A DNA stretch of 64,000 nucleotides from Methylococcus sp. EFPC2. GTDB taxonomy: Bacteria > Pseudomonadota > Gammaproteobacteria > Methylococcales > Methylococcaceae. A model generated the notes under the pieces. It saw only the letters and a list, made by a program, of their open reading frames with translations. It searched no databases and was not told the origin of the DNA. Position 1 is the first letter of the stretch. Each line of letters opens with the position of its first letter. The stretch is from the NCBI RefSeq assembly GCF_016925495.1, contig NZ_CP070491.1, positions 1,674,001 to 1,738,000 on the forward strand. The letters run 5' to 3'. This document shows positions 50,420-59,342 of this stretch, one piece after another. A program made the translations under genes and the position numbers.

Positions 50420-51979
50420 TCAACGGATGATGTCGAAGCTGTAATCGGTCTTGGACGGCACCTTGCTGTTACGATCGATTTCGTCGAAAACCTTGTCGAG
50501 TATCCACGTCAGCACATTCAATCCTCCCTGATAGCCCCAGAGTGGATAGCGATGGTGGTGATGCCGGTCGAAGATCGGGAAACCGATGCGTATCAAAGGC
50601 GTACCGGTGTCGCGTTCCAGATATTTGCCATAGGTGTTGCCGATCAGGAAATCGACGGGATCGGTAAACAGCAGCGAACGCATATGCCATAAGTCCTTGC
50701 CGGGATAAACCTTGCAGTTCTGCCCAAAGGGCGAAAACGCGAGCATGGACTCCACTTTTTCCGCCCAGGCTTTGTTGCCATTGGTCGAGAGGATGTGTTT
50801 CGGCTCGGCGCCCAGTTCCAGCAGCATACCCGTCAAGCCGAGGCAGAGATCGGGGTCGCCGTAGATGGCAAAGCTCTTGCCGTGGATGTGGGCCGAGGAG
50901 TCGGCGATGGCGTCGACCAACCGTCCTCTTTCTCTTTCCAGGGATTTGGGTATGGGTTTGCCGGTGATGCGCGATACCGCCATCAGGAATCCGTCCGTAC
51001 CGCCCACGCCGAGCGGGTGATTGAAGGCGACCACCTCCTGGCCATGGTCGGCGACGAACGGCAAGGTCTTTTCCGTGCAGAACTCTTGCAGGGAAAGGGT
51101 GGCCTTGGCATGCAAGGCACTGGCCGCCTGTTCCAGGGTGGTGCCGCCGTCGAACATGCGGAAGGTCCCGTCGGTCGGGGTATCCAGGACGTCGCTGTTG
51201 TCCCCCAGAATGGTGAAATCCACCTCCATCAACTTAAGGATGCGTTTGATCTCCCGCAGATTGCCCACCGTATAGCCGTCGAACCCCCCGATGATGTTGA
51301 TCGACTCGTTGGGCACCCGCACCAGAGGTTCGACCGTGCCGGCCTTGCCGTCCCAGAAATGCTGGAGGACGCCGCGCATCAGGTTGTCATAGCCGGTGAC
51401 GTGGCTGCCGACGAAGGCCGGCGTGTGCGCTAACGGAACGTCGAACGCCTCGGGCACGCTGCCTTTTTCCTTGGCCGTCTTGATGAAGGCATTGAGATCG
51501 TCCCCGATGACTTCCGCCATGCAGGTGGTTGAAACGGCGATCATCTTGGGTTGATACAAGTTATAGGAATTGGCCAGGCCGTCGATCATATTGCCCAAGC
51601 CGCCGAAAACCGCGGCATCTTCGGTCATCGAAGACGACACGCACGAGGCCGGCTCCTTGAAATGCCGGCTGAGATGGCTGCGGTAGTAGGCCACGCAACC
51701 CTGCGAGCCGTGCACGAAAGGCAAAGTGCCCTCGAAGCCGGTCGCGGCGAAGACTGCCCCCAAGGGCTGGCAGCCCTTGGCGGGATTGATAACCAGCGCT
51801 TCGCGGGCGAAATTCTTATCCTGGTAGTCCTGGGTTTTCATCCACTCCCTGACTTCTTCCACCTTGTCGTCCGGTTCGGCGGATTCGAATTCTTTTTTCT
51901 TGTTCGCGAACATCTCGGTGTATTCGGGTTCGCGGAACAGGTTGAAATGATCGAGCACATGGTCGGCGTTTTGCGACAT
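50420..51979 (-). CDS. nifK: Nitrogenase molybdenum-iron protein beta chain (NifK)
   Basis: A 519-residue, intact NifK. The P-cluster cysteines are at 70 (KGCQPLGA), 95 (GSQGCVAYY) and 153 ([12 protein letters not shown]), the same numbers as in Azotobacter vinelandii. Position 188 is Ala ([10 protein letters not shown]) rather than Ser, and position 99 is Tyr, the combination of the tyrosine-coordinated variant described for Gluconacetobacter diazotrophicus. The C terminus SFDIIR is typical. NifK pairs with NifD to hold the P cluster and FeMo-co. Neither nifH nor nifD adjoins it: upstream lie 660 bases of non-nif DNA and then zwf on the other strand. A possible sigma-54 element is 54-69 bases upstream. 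Confidence 0.97.
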   Translation of the reverse strand: MSQNADHVLDHFNLFREPEYTEMFANKKKEFESAEPDDKVEEVREWMKTQDYQDKNFAREALVINPAKGCQPLGAVFAATGFEGTLPFVHGSQGCVAYYRSHLSRHFKEPASCVSSSMTEDAAVFGGLGNMIDGLANSYNLYQPKMIAVSTTCMAEVIGDDLNAFIKTAKEKGSVPEAFDVPLAHTPAFVGSHVTGYDNLMRGVLQHFWDGKAGTVEPLVRVPNESINIIGGFDGYTVGNLREIKRILKLMEVDFTILGDNSDVLDTPTDGTFRMFDGGTTLEQAASALHAKATLSLQEFCTEKTLPFVADHGQEVVAFNHPLGVGGTDGFLMAVSRITGKPIPKSLERERGRLVDAIADSSAHIHGKSFAIYGDPDLCLGLTGMLLELGAEPKHILSTNGNKAWAEKVESMLAFSPFGQNCKVYPGKDLWHMRSLLFTDPVDFLIGNTYGKYLERDTGTPLIRIGFPIFDRHHHHRYPLWGYQGGLNVLTWILDKVFDEIDRNSKVPSKTDYSFDIIR

Positions 51980-52640
51980 GATGGGCGTCCTCGTGTTTTG
52001 CTTGAAAGTTTTTCGAAATTGCCTGGATTACGCGCTGAGTCTGTTCCATCGGAAAGACACGCGAAGGACCCGATTCAGGCGACCTATCTGTCTAGAGCAG
52101 GCTGGTTGGCCACCCGAAACCCCGCTGATCCAGACTCGGGAACACCGGATACGATGTATCGATTTTTATATATCCAATTTCCATTCCAATTTCATGGTAA
52201 TTCACTATTTGCTTGTCTATTAAAGACTTATAAATGAAGACGACTTTATCCATAGCCTTTCGCTGCACTAAAACATTGCGAAAAGTATGGAGATACGCCG
52301 TTGCTGCACTCTATTGACGCATCACGCTGCACCCCGGCTCAGCTAGGCGGTATCCGCTCCAGGAACAGCGGGGCAAATGGTATGATCGATCAAGGCAAAT
52401 CGATGGATGGATTGAGCACGGAAGACCTTCTCTTGTCGGGAAGATCCGAGTTGATTCGTCGTCGAGTTTACCCTCGACGCTCATCCAAGATGGATAAAGT
52501 CGAGCATGGAAAACGTCTCGCAGACAGGCCGCACAAGCTTTCAGTGGATGCTTTCCCACGGCTTATTATGCTCATTGGCCCTTGGGACGGACTATCGCAA
52601 CCCCACCGGCGGTGTTTATCCACGTAGTACGGAGTGACTG
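51980..52640. other. Intergenic region between nifK and zwf
   Basis: About 660 bases between two divergent genes, with an AT-rich core (52150-52300) unlike the rest of the window. No nifD remnant or other gene is recognisable; several ORFs of 80-110 codons have no start signals or familiar sequence. The zwf-proximal part has a 6-bp hairpin GTCGAG-TTTACC-CTCGAC at 52461-52478. No TGT-N10-ACA NifA site was found in a manual search of the nifK-proximal 250 bases. Confidence 0.5.
52033..52048 (-). promoter_or_regulatory. Possible sigma-54 promoter before nifK
   Basis: Minus-strand TGGAACAGACTCAGCG has GG and GC 10 bases apart at a suitable distance (GC about 55 bases before the nifK ATG). The -24 half (TGGAAC) is good, the -12 half (CAGC instead of TTGC) is poor, so confidence is low despite the suitable position. 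Confidence 0.35.
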
Positions 52641-54206
52641 ATGTCAGCAGGAACCCTCAACGACGCCGTTCGGGCCAACGGCAATCCGCTGGCCGAACGC
52701 GATGTCGAGCAACAGCAACCGCAAGCCTGCACCCTGGTGATCTTCGGCGGCGGCGGCGATCTGAGCCGGCGCAAGCTGCTGCCGGCCATCTACAACCAGG
52801 GCCTGGACGGAGAATTGCCGGCCAGTTTCGCCCTGCTGGGATTTGCCCTGGAAGACCTGAACGACGACAGTTTCCGGGACTTCGCCAAGGGCGGCATCGA
52901 GCGCTATTCGCGCCGCCCGGTGGACCCGGATTATTGGCCCGACTTCGCCAGGCTAGTGCACTACGAGCAGGGCTCTTTCGACGATGCGCAAGCCTATGAG
53001 CGCCTGAAAGCGCGCTTGGACGAAATCGACGCCCACTTCGGCATACCGGGCAACCGTATCTTCTACCTGGCCATACCGCCGGCGCTGATCGGCACCTGTG
53101 TGTCCCATCTGAAACAAGCCGGGCTGGTCAATCCGGCCGATGGCATCAGCCCCTTCACCCGTGTGATCGTGGAAAAACCCATAGGGCGCGACCTGGAAAG
53201 CGCGCGCAAGATCAACGCCACGCTGAGCGAAAACCTCGACGAGTCGCAGATTTACCGCATCGATCACTATCTCGGTAAGGAAACCGTGCAGAACATCCTG
53301 GTGCTGCGTTTCGGCAACGCCATCTTCGAACCCCTGTGGAACGCGCGCTACATCGACCACGTGCAAATCACCGTCGCCGAGGAAGAAGGCGTGGGCACGC
53401 GGGCCGGCTATTACGACAAGGCCGGCGCGCTGCGCGACATGGTGCAGAACCACATCCTGCAATTGCTGACCCTGATCGCCATGGAACCGCCCTGGAGCAT
53501 GGACGCCGACGTGATCCGCAATCATCGCCAGGACGTGCTGAACTGCCTGCGCCGCATCGACCGCGCCACGGTCGACCAGCATTTGGTGCGTGCGCAGTAC
53601 GGCCCGGGCTTCGTACGCGGGGAGGACGTGCCGGGCTACCGTCGCGAGGAAAACATCTCGTCGGACTCGACCACCGAGACCTACGTCGCGCTCAAGGTTT
53701 TCGTCGACAACTGGCGCTGGTCCGGCGTGCCTTTCTATATCCGCACCGGCAAACGCATGCCCAAGCGCGCTAGCGAGATCGCCATCCATTTCAAACCGAT
53801 TCCGCCCATCCTGTTCAATTCCAACCCCGACCAGACGCTGGAGCCGAACGTTCTTACCCTGAACATCCAGCCCAACGAAGGCCTGTCGATGCGCATCGCC
53901 ACCAAGCTGCCGGGTTCCAAGGTACGCATCTACCCGGTGAAGATGGACTTCCGCTATGGCTCGACGTTCGGCGAACAATCGCCCGAGGCCTACGAGCGCC
54001 TGTTACTGGACGTGATGGCGGGCGATGCCACGCTGTTCATGCGCCGCGACGCCGTCGAGGCGTCGTGGATATGGGTGCAGGACATTTTCGACGCCTGGGC
54101 CGAAACGCGCACCCGCTGGCTGCCGGAATATCCGGCGGGAACCTGGGGGCCGTTGGACGCGGATCGCCTGATCGAAACCGACGGCCGTCGCTGGCGCCTG
54201 CTCTGA
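52641..54206 (+). CDS. zwf: Glucose-6-phosphate 1-dehydrogenase
   Basis: A 521-residue enzyme. N-terminal nucleotide motif IFGGGGDLSRRKLLPA, the VEKPIGRDLESA loop, the catalytic RIDHYLGKETVQNILVLRFGN with Asp-His, and FYIRTGKRMPKRASEI are all present. It oxidises glucose 6-phosphate, giving NADPH. In RuMP-cycle methanotrophs it forms, with 6-phosphogluconate dehydrogenase, the cyclic oxidation of formaldehyde-derived sugars. opcA follows immediately. The long leader region upstream is divergent with nifK. Confidence 0.96.
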   Translation: MSAGTLNDAVRANGNPLAERDVEQQQPQACTLVIFGGGGDLSRRKLLPAIYNQGLDGELPASFALLGFALEDLNDDSFRDFAKGGIERYSRRPVDPDYWPDFARLVHYEQGSFDDAQAYERLKARLDEIDAHFGIPGNRIFYLAIPPALIGTCVSHLKQAGLVNPADGISPFTRVIVEKPIGRDLESARKINATLSENLDESQIYRIDHYLGKETVQNILVLRFGNAIFEPLWNARYIDHVQITVAEEEGVGTRAGYYDKAGALRDMVQNHILQLLTLIAMEPPWSMDADVIRNHRQDVLNCLRRIDRATVDQHLVRAQYGPGFVRGEDVPGYRREENISSDSTTETYVALKVFVDNWRWSGVPFYIRTGKRMPKRASEIAIHFKPIPPILFNSNPDQTLEPNVLTLNIQPNEGLSMRIATKLPGSKVRIYPVKMDFRYGSTFGEQSPEAYERLLLDVMAGDATLFMRRDAVEASWIWVQDIFDAWAETRTRWLPEYPAGTWGPLDADRLIETDGRRWRLL

Positions 54207-54216
54207 GGTGGCCGCC

Positions 54217-55347
54217 GTGAACCTGGACGAACTGCTTTCCAAAAAAATCGTCTCGCTGCCGCCCGTCCCCTCCCCCATAGACCGCGTCGATCGCGAGCTG
54301 GACGCCATGTGGGAGGCCCTGCGCCTAGGCTGGAATGATGCCGAGGCGGTCACCCGCGCCTGCATGTCCAACCTGCTGATTTATTGCGACAACCGTACCC
54401 AGGCCGAAAACGTGCGCGCGGACCTGCCCTATGTCCTGCAGGAACATCCCGCCCGCGTGCTGCTGATGTGGGAGGAACAGGAAAGCCTGCAGGACGACAT
54501 TGCCGCCACGGTAAGCATCCACTTCTCCCGTCTCAACCAGGGCTTGCAGGTCTTGGGCGAAGAAGTAGGGGTCGCCTGCAGCGCCAACGCGGATCAGCGA
54601 CTACCCTCGGTGGCGCGCGCGCTATTGATCGGCGATCTTCCCACCGCGCTCTGGTGGGCGTCCAGCCGACCGCCGGCGAGCGCCGGCAAACTCTTCGACG
54701 AGCTGGTCCGCGTCGCGGAACAACTCATATTCGACAGTCTCGGCTGGCTCAATCCGCCCAAGGGCATCCTGGCAATGTCGCAATGGATGCTGGCGGACCG
54801 CGGCCAACATGTGGTTTACAACCTGGCCTGGCGGCGCCTGAAACCCTGGCGTAAGCTGCTGCGCGAAACCCTGGACCCGGTCGTGCTGCCGGATGCTTAC
54901 ACGCATGCGACACGGCTGGAATTGCAGCATGGTCCCCACGCCCTGCCCATGACCTGGCTGCTGGTCGGCTGGCTGGTGGATCGTCTGGGATGGCGGCCGA
55001 CGGAAGGCAAGCTGCTATCGAAATCCGCCGTCATGTGGCGCTTCAACGCGCCCCAGGGCACTGTCACCGTGCAGATCACGCGGCTGCCCGAGGGCGATCC
55101 GGTGCTGAACCGGCTCGATTGGCACTGGCAAGGTCAACGTCCGGGCCAGGCCACGTTCACGAGTTCCGGCGACCGCAAACTGGACGTACGTTTGCACGGG
55201 GAGGCAGAACCTTCCCGCGCGCTGCTGGCCCCCCGCAACGACCGGGCAACCCTGATCGCCGAACAGCTGGCCCATCGCGACCGCGACCGCCTCTACGAAA
55301 GCGCCCTGGCGATTTCCAATGCCATGGCAACCGCCGTACTGCGCTAG
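54217..55347 (+). CDS. opcA: Glucose-6-phosphate dehydrogenase assembly protein OpcA
   Basis: A protein of about 376 residues. The first half carries the family pattern around CMSNLLIYCDNRTQAENVRADLPYVLQEHPARVLLMW, then the DLPTALWWASSRPP motif and a C-terminal domain (about 230-376) ending in a helical region. In cyanobacteria OpcA is an allosteric/redox activator of Zwf. Start at GTG 54217 is preferred because GAGG lies 8 bases upstream; another GTG at 54208 directly follows the zwf stop. Tight coupling to zwf shows a two-gene operon. Confidence 0.88.
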   Translation: MNLDELLSKKIVSLPPVPSPIDRVDRELDAMWEALRLGWNDAEAVTRACMSNLLIYCDNRTQAENVRADLPYVLQEHPARVLLMWEEQESLQDDIAATVSIHFSRLNQGLQVLGEEVGVACSANADQRLPSVARALLIGDLPTALWWASSRPPASAGKLFDELVRVAEQLIFDSLGWLNPPKGILAMSQWMLADRGQHVVYNLAWRRLKPWRKLLRETLDPVVLPDAYTHATRLELQHGPHALPMTWLLVGWLVDRLGWRPTEGKLLSKSAVMWRFNAPQGTVTVQITRLPEGDPVLNRLDWHWQGQRPGQATFTSSGDRKLDVRLHGEAEPSRALLAPRNDRATLIAEQLAHRDRDRLYESALAISNAMATAVLR

Positions 55348-55425
55348 GCAAACACTCCCGCCGGAGATTGACTCCATGATGCAAACGGAATCAGCGAAAC
55401 ACTATTCGTAAGTACCACTCGAAGC

Positions 55426-55453
55426 AGGAGCCGATCGTTTGAACGCTCCTTTC
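55426..55453 (+). terminator. Terminator-like hairpin after opcA
   Basis: AGGAGC (55426-55431) pairs with GCTCCT (55445-55450) over a 13-base loop followed by TTTC. It lies between convergent opcA and the VIT1-type gene. Confidence 0.4.
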
Positions 55454-56147
55454 AGGAAATAGCCCGCGCGATCGCGTAGGCCGCACCGGCCGCCAAACCG
55501 CCGGTGAACAAGGTCTGGAAAGCGCTGCGCCAGGGCCGGGTGCCGGTGTAGCGGCCTTTGACATAGCCGAATACCGCCAGCGCCAGCAGGGTGATGACGA
55601 CGGAAACCTCGAGCGCGCCCTGCGCAGTCGGCAGGACGATATAAGGTCCCAGGGGTATCAGCCCACCCAGAATGTAGGACGTGGCGATCGTCAACGCGCT
55701 GATCAAGGCACGACGGGGATCGGGTTTTTCCAGGCCCAGCTCGAAGCGCATCATGAAGTCGACCCAAACTTCCGGCCGGCGGCGCAATGCCGTGATCACC
55801 GGCTTGATGTCGGCCGCCTTGACGCCGTAAGCCGTGAAGATTTCGACCACTTCGGCCACTTCGTCGCCGGGTTTGTGCTCGACCTCGAACTCCTCACGCT
55901 TGCGTTCGGCCTGATAATGCTCGGCGTCGCTCTTGGCGGCGAGGTAGCCTCCGAGCCCCATGGCGATCGAGCCGGCGGCGATTTCGGCCAGACCGGCGGT
56001 GACGATCAGCCCTGTCGTGTCGATCGCCCCGGTCAAACCGGCCGCCAGAGCGAAAGGCACGGTCAGGCCATCGGCCATGCCGATCACGATGTCGCGTACG
56101 CTTTCCGAACCCGTGAAGTGACGCTCTATATGGGAGGTCTGAGGCAT
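55452..56147 (-). CDS. VIT1/CCC1-family iron or manganese transporter
   Basis: A 231-residue membrane protein. The first helix contains IVIGMADGLTVPFALAAGLTGA and the second EIAAGSIAMGLGGYLAAKSDAEHY, both signatures of the VIT1/CCC1 family, with a cytoplasmic metal-binding loop rich in Glu (ERKREEFEVEHKPGDEVAEVVEIF) and three further helices (about 140-230). The family exports or sequesters Fe(II)/Mn(II). Substrate cannot be told from sequence. Confidence 0.87.
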   Translation of the reverse strand: MPQTSHIERHFTGSESVRDIVIGMADGLTVPFALAAGLTGAIDTTGLIVTAGLAEIAAGSIAMGLGGYLAAKSDAEHYQAERKREEFEVEHKPGDEVAEVVEIFTAYGVKAADIKPVITALRRRPEVWVDFMMRFELGLEKPDPRRALISALTIATSYILGGLIPLGPYIVLPTAQGALEVSVVITLLALAVFGYVKGRYTGTRPWRSAFQTLFTGGLAAGAAYAIARAIS

Positions 56148-56209
56148 GGGGCTTACTCAAGAGCCGCGCGAGTCGCCGCGGAACGCATGTGGCCGCGCCA
56201 CGATCACCA

Positions 56210-57514
56210 TCATCCGCCGAAGAACCCGCCAAGCACTCGTATCAGATAGGCATGATCCAGCACTCCGGCGCTTTCGCGCACACTGTGCATGGCCCACAAA
56301 GGATTGCCCACGTCGACCGCGTGCACTCCCAGCGCCGCCGCGACAGTGGGGCCTATGGTACTGCCGCAGCCGAGGTCGGTGCGGTGGGCGTATTGCTGGT
56401 AAGGCACGTCCATGGCCTCGCACAGGGTGATGAACAAGGCTTCGGAGGCGCTATCGGTGGCATAGCGCTGATTGGCGTTGGTCTTGATGACCGGCCCGCC
56501 GTTCACCTGCACGCGGTGCTGGGGTTCATAGGCTTGGGGGAAATTCGGATGGTAGCCATGCGCCATGTCCGCGCTGATGAAAAAGCTTCCCGCCAGCGCC
56601 TGCTTGTAGCCTTGCCAGTCCAATCCCGACAACTGGCTGATCCGACCCAGCACGTCGTCCAGGAAACTGCTCTCCGCGCCGCGCGTGCTCAAGCTGCCCA
56701 CTTCCTCGTGATCAAACAGGCCGACGACCGCGGTTTGCCGGGGCAAAGGGTTTTCGATCAGGGCCGTGAACGCCGCGTGACAGGACGCCAGGTTGTCCAA
56801 CTGGCTGTCGGCGATGAATTCCCTGTTCGCGCCCCAGAAACTGCCCGGCTGGGTGTCATAAACATTGAACTCCCAATTGACGATCTCGGCCGGTTCGACC
56901 GCCAGGGCGTCGGCCAGCAGGCCGGCGAAATGCTGGTGCGCATCGTCGCCCGCCTCGGCATGGCTCAACAGCAACGGCAACTCGTTCTGTTTGTGCAGTT
57001 TGAGCCCTTCCTCGTTGACCCCGCGGTTCATGTGGATCGCCAGATTGGGCAAGCGCACCAAGGGCTGCTCGAAGCGCAGCAAACGCGCTTCCAGCTGATT
57101 GCCGGCACGCAGGTTCACACATCCCGCCAGACTCAGGTCGCGGTCGGTGAAGCTGGCGAGTATGGGCCCGCCATACACCTCCACGCCCAACCGCAGCACG
57201 GAATCGGCCAGGTGCGCGCATTTGGGCTTGAGACGCAAACCGGGCGAGTCGGTATGCGCGCCGACGATGCGGAAACCGGTCTGGTCGGGCGTGTTTTCGG
57301 CCAGACTGAACGCGATCAAGGAGCCGCCGCCGCGCACCACGAAATAACGCCCGCCCGGACTGAGCGACCACCGCTCGGTCTCCTGCAACTGCTCGAAACC
57401 GGCGAACAGCAAACGCTGGCCTACCGTGTCGACGGCGTGCCAGGGGCTGGGACTGGCATCGATGAAATCAAGCAAATCTTGGGCGTAGAGGATGGCTTCG
57501 GGGGTGGTCTGCAT
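56210..57514 (-). CDS. apeB: M18-family aminopeptidase
   Basis: A 434-residue cytosolic metallopeptidase. The zinc ligands and active site are seen in IVGAHTDSPGLRLKPK (His-Asp), VGLFDHEEVGS (Glu-Glu), and SADMAHGYHPNFP and HRTDLGCGSTIGP toward the C terminus. Length and order match aspartyl aminopeptidase-like proteins (ApeB). It removes N-terminal residues, often acidic, from peptides. Stands alone, 62 bases upstream of the VIT1 gene on the same strand. Confidence 0.92.
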   Translation of the reverse strand: MQTTPEAILYAQDLLDFIDASPSPWHAVDTVGQRLLFAGFEQLQETERWSLSPGGRYFVVRGGGSLIAFSLAENTPDQTGFRIVGAHTDSPGLRLKPKCAHLADSVLRLGVEVYGGPILASFTDRDLSLAGCVNLRAGNQLEARLLRFEQPLVRLPNLAIHMNRGVNEEGLKLHKQNELPLLLSHAEAGDDAHQHFAGLLADALAVEPAEIVNWEFNVYDTQPGSFWGANREFIADSQLDNLASCHAAFTALIENPLPRQTAVVGLFDHEEVGSLSTRGAESSFLDDVLGRISQLSGLDWQGYKQALAGSFFISADMAHGYHPNFPQAYEPQHRVQVNGGPVIKTNANQRYATDSASEALFITLCEAMDVPYQQYAHRTDLGCGSTIGPTVAAALGVHAVDVGNPLWAMHSVRESAGVLDHAYLIRVLGGFFGG

Positions 57515-57792
57515 AAAACGGCATTAGGTCAAAGAAATTCAAGGCCGGCGAGCGCAAGTATCGCCTTCCACCACGGCGGCGACAGGCTAGGCCCGTCCCG
57601 CCTTGAGTACGGCAAGTTTACAGGCGCTCGACCACGCTGCCCGTCATGGGTGCATGGAGACAACGCCAGGCGGCGGGCAGGGTTGCAGCTACTGGTATGG
57701 TCATATTCGTGTTTCTGGTTGCTGATTCTTCGGTGAAAAACTGACGTGCCCCGATCTATGGACAGACGACCGCGTTGCTCGATGCAAAGTTC

Positions 57793-59088
57793 TTAGGGGC
57801 GTATGCCGATGGGCACATAATTGTTGGAGCGTTCGCCGGTATAGATCTGCCGAGGCCGCGCGATCTTCATGCCCGGGTCCTCGACCATTTCCTTCCAGTG
57901 CGCGATCCAGCCGGGCAAGCGTCCCAACGCGAACATCACCGTGAACATGTTGGTGGGGATCTTCAGGGCCCGGTAGATGATGCCGGAATAGAAATCCACG
58001 TTGGGATAGAGCTTGCGCTCGATAAAGTAGGGATCAGTCAACGCAGCTTCTTCCAAGCCCTTGGCGATTTCCAGGATGGGATCGTGTATCCCCAGATGCT
58101 CCAAAACCTTGTCGCAGTATTTCTTGATGATGGCGGCCCGCGGGTCGTAGTTCTTGTAGACACGATGCCCGAACCCCATGAGCAGGAAAGGATCGCTCTT
58201 GTCCTTGGCCTTTTCGATGTACTTCTTGTAATTGCCACCCCCATCGGCATGGATGGTTTGCAACATCTCGATCACCGCCTGATTGGCGCCGCCATGCAGC
58301 GGCCCCCAGAGCGCACAGATGCCGGCGGATAGCGAGGCGAACAGATTGGCCTTGGACGAACCGACCATGCGCACCGTCGAGGTGGAACAGTTCTGTTCGT
58401 GATCGGCATGCAGGATGAACAACACGTCCAATGCCTTGCGGATGGTTTCGTCCGGCACGTATTCCCGCATCGGCGTGGTGAACATCATGTGCATGAAGTT
58501 GGACAGATAATCCAGTTCCGGTCGGGTATAGACGAAGGCCTCGCCCACGGAACGCTTATACGCGAAGGCCGCGAGCACCCTCACCTTGGACAACAGACGG
58601 GTGATGGCCTGATCGCGTTGCGACTGGGTCTGCTCGGGTTCCAGCAATTGCGGGTGATAGACCGACAGCGAACACACCATGGCCGAGAGTATGGCCATGG
58701 GATGGGCATGGCCGGGATAGGACGTGAAGAAGCTCTTCATGTCCTCGTGTATCAAGGAATGGTGGTGCACCCGCTCCTTGAAGCGGGCATATTCGGCCTC
58801 GGTGGGCAAATGACCGTAGATCAGGAGATACGACACTTCCATGAAGGTGGAATGCTCGCACAACTCCCCGATGTCGATGCCGCGATAGCGCAATATTCCG
58901 GCGTCGCCGTCGATGTAAGTGATGCCCGACAGGCAGGATCCCGTATTGCCGTAGCTCGGGTCCAGGGTGATGTACCCGGTCTGCGCGCGCAAGCGGCTGA
59001 TGTCCAGGCCTTTCTCGCCTTCGCTGCCTTCGACGACGGGAATGTCGTAGGTTTGGTCTTGCAAAATGAGTTTCGCTGTCGTGCTCAT
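57793..59088 (-). CDS. gltA: Citrate synthase, type II
   Basis: A 431-residue enzyme. Catalytic residues are marked by HADHEQNCSTSTVRMVGSS, LWGPLHGGANQAVIEML (His) and GFGHRVYKNYDPRA (His-Arg); an Asp lies near the C-terminal end in the AALTDPYFIERKLYPNVDFYSGI region. It condenses acetyl-CoA and oxaloacetate. Methanotrophs of the gamma group often have an incomplete or weak TCA cycle, but the enzyme is standard. Its 5' leader (59089-59342) contains a 9-bp inverted repeat. Divergent from the asparagine-synthase-like gene. Confidence 0.96.
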   Translation of the reverse strand: MSTTAKLILQDQTYDIPVVEGSEGEKGLDISRLRAQTGYITLDPSYGNTGSCLSGITYIDGDAGILRYRGIDIGELCEHSTFMEVSYLLIYGHLPTEAEYARFKERVHHHSLIHEDMKSFFTSYPGHAHPMAILSAMVCSLSVYHPQLLEPEQTQSQRDQAITRLLSKVRVLAAFAYKRSVGEAFVYTRPELDYLSNFMHMMFTTPMREYVPDETIRKALDVLFILHADHEQNCSTSTVRMVGSSKANLFASLSAGICALWGPLHGGANQAVIEMLQTIHADGGGNYKKYIEKAKDKSDPFLLMGFGHRVYKNYDPRAAIIKKYCDKVLEHLGIHDPILEIAKGLEEAALTDPYFIERKLYPNVDFYSGIIYRALKIPTNMFTVMFALGRLPGWIAHWKEMVEDPGMKIARPRQIYTGERSNNYVPIGIRP

Positions 59089-59142
59089 GGGACTACTCGT
59101 TCGGATTGAGGTGTCGATCGATCAGGCCGCCGCGCCCGTCGG

Positions 59143-59195
59143 CCGGAACCGGGCTAATGCCGCGATTATAACCCAGGCCAACTCTGGTTCCGGCG
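59143..59195. promoter_or_regulatory. 9-bp inverted repeat in the shared gltA leader
   Basis: GCCGGAACC (59143-59151) and GGTTCCGGC (59187-59195) form a perfect inverted repeat with 35 bases between the arms, within the divergent region between gltA and the asparagine-synthase-like gene. It may be a regulator site or an mRNA structure; no function is known. Confidence 0.35.
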
Positions 59196-59342
59196 GCGTC
59201 TGCCAGTACGGACATAAACACTGCGTTGCGCGCGCTGCCGCTCCCGCATTCGCTCGGCCGGCCCATCGCTGGCTCGCCCTTGCCGCCGGCGATCTCATAT
59301 CCTCTATACTGCGCCGTGTTTAATTTTTCATGAGGATTACGG

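Noticed and set aside
52080-52250. A NifA upstream activator site (TGT-N10-ACA) for nifK
   Set aside because: Each TGT or ACA in the region was checked and none has its partner at the right distance.
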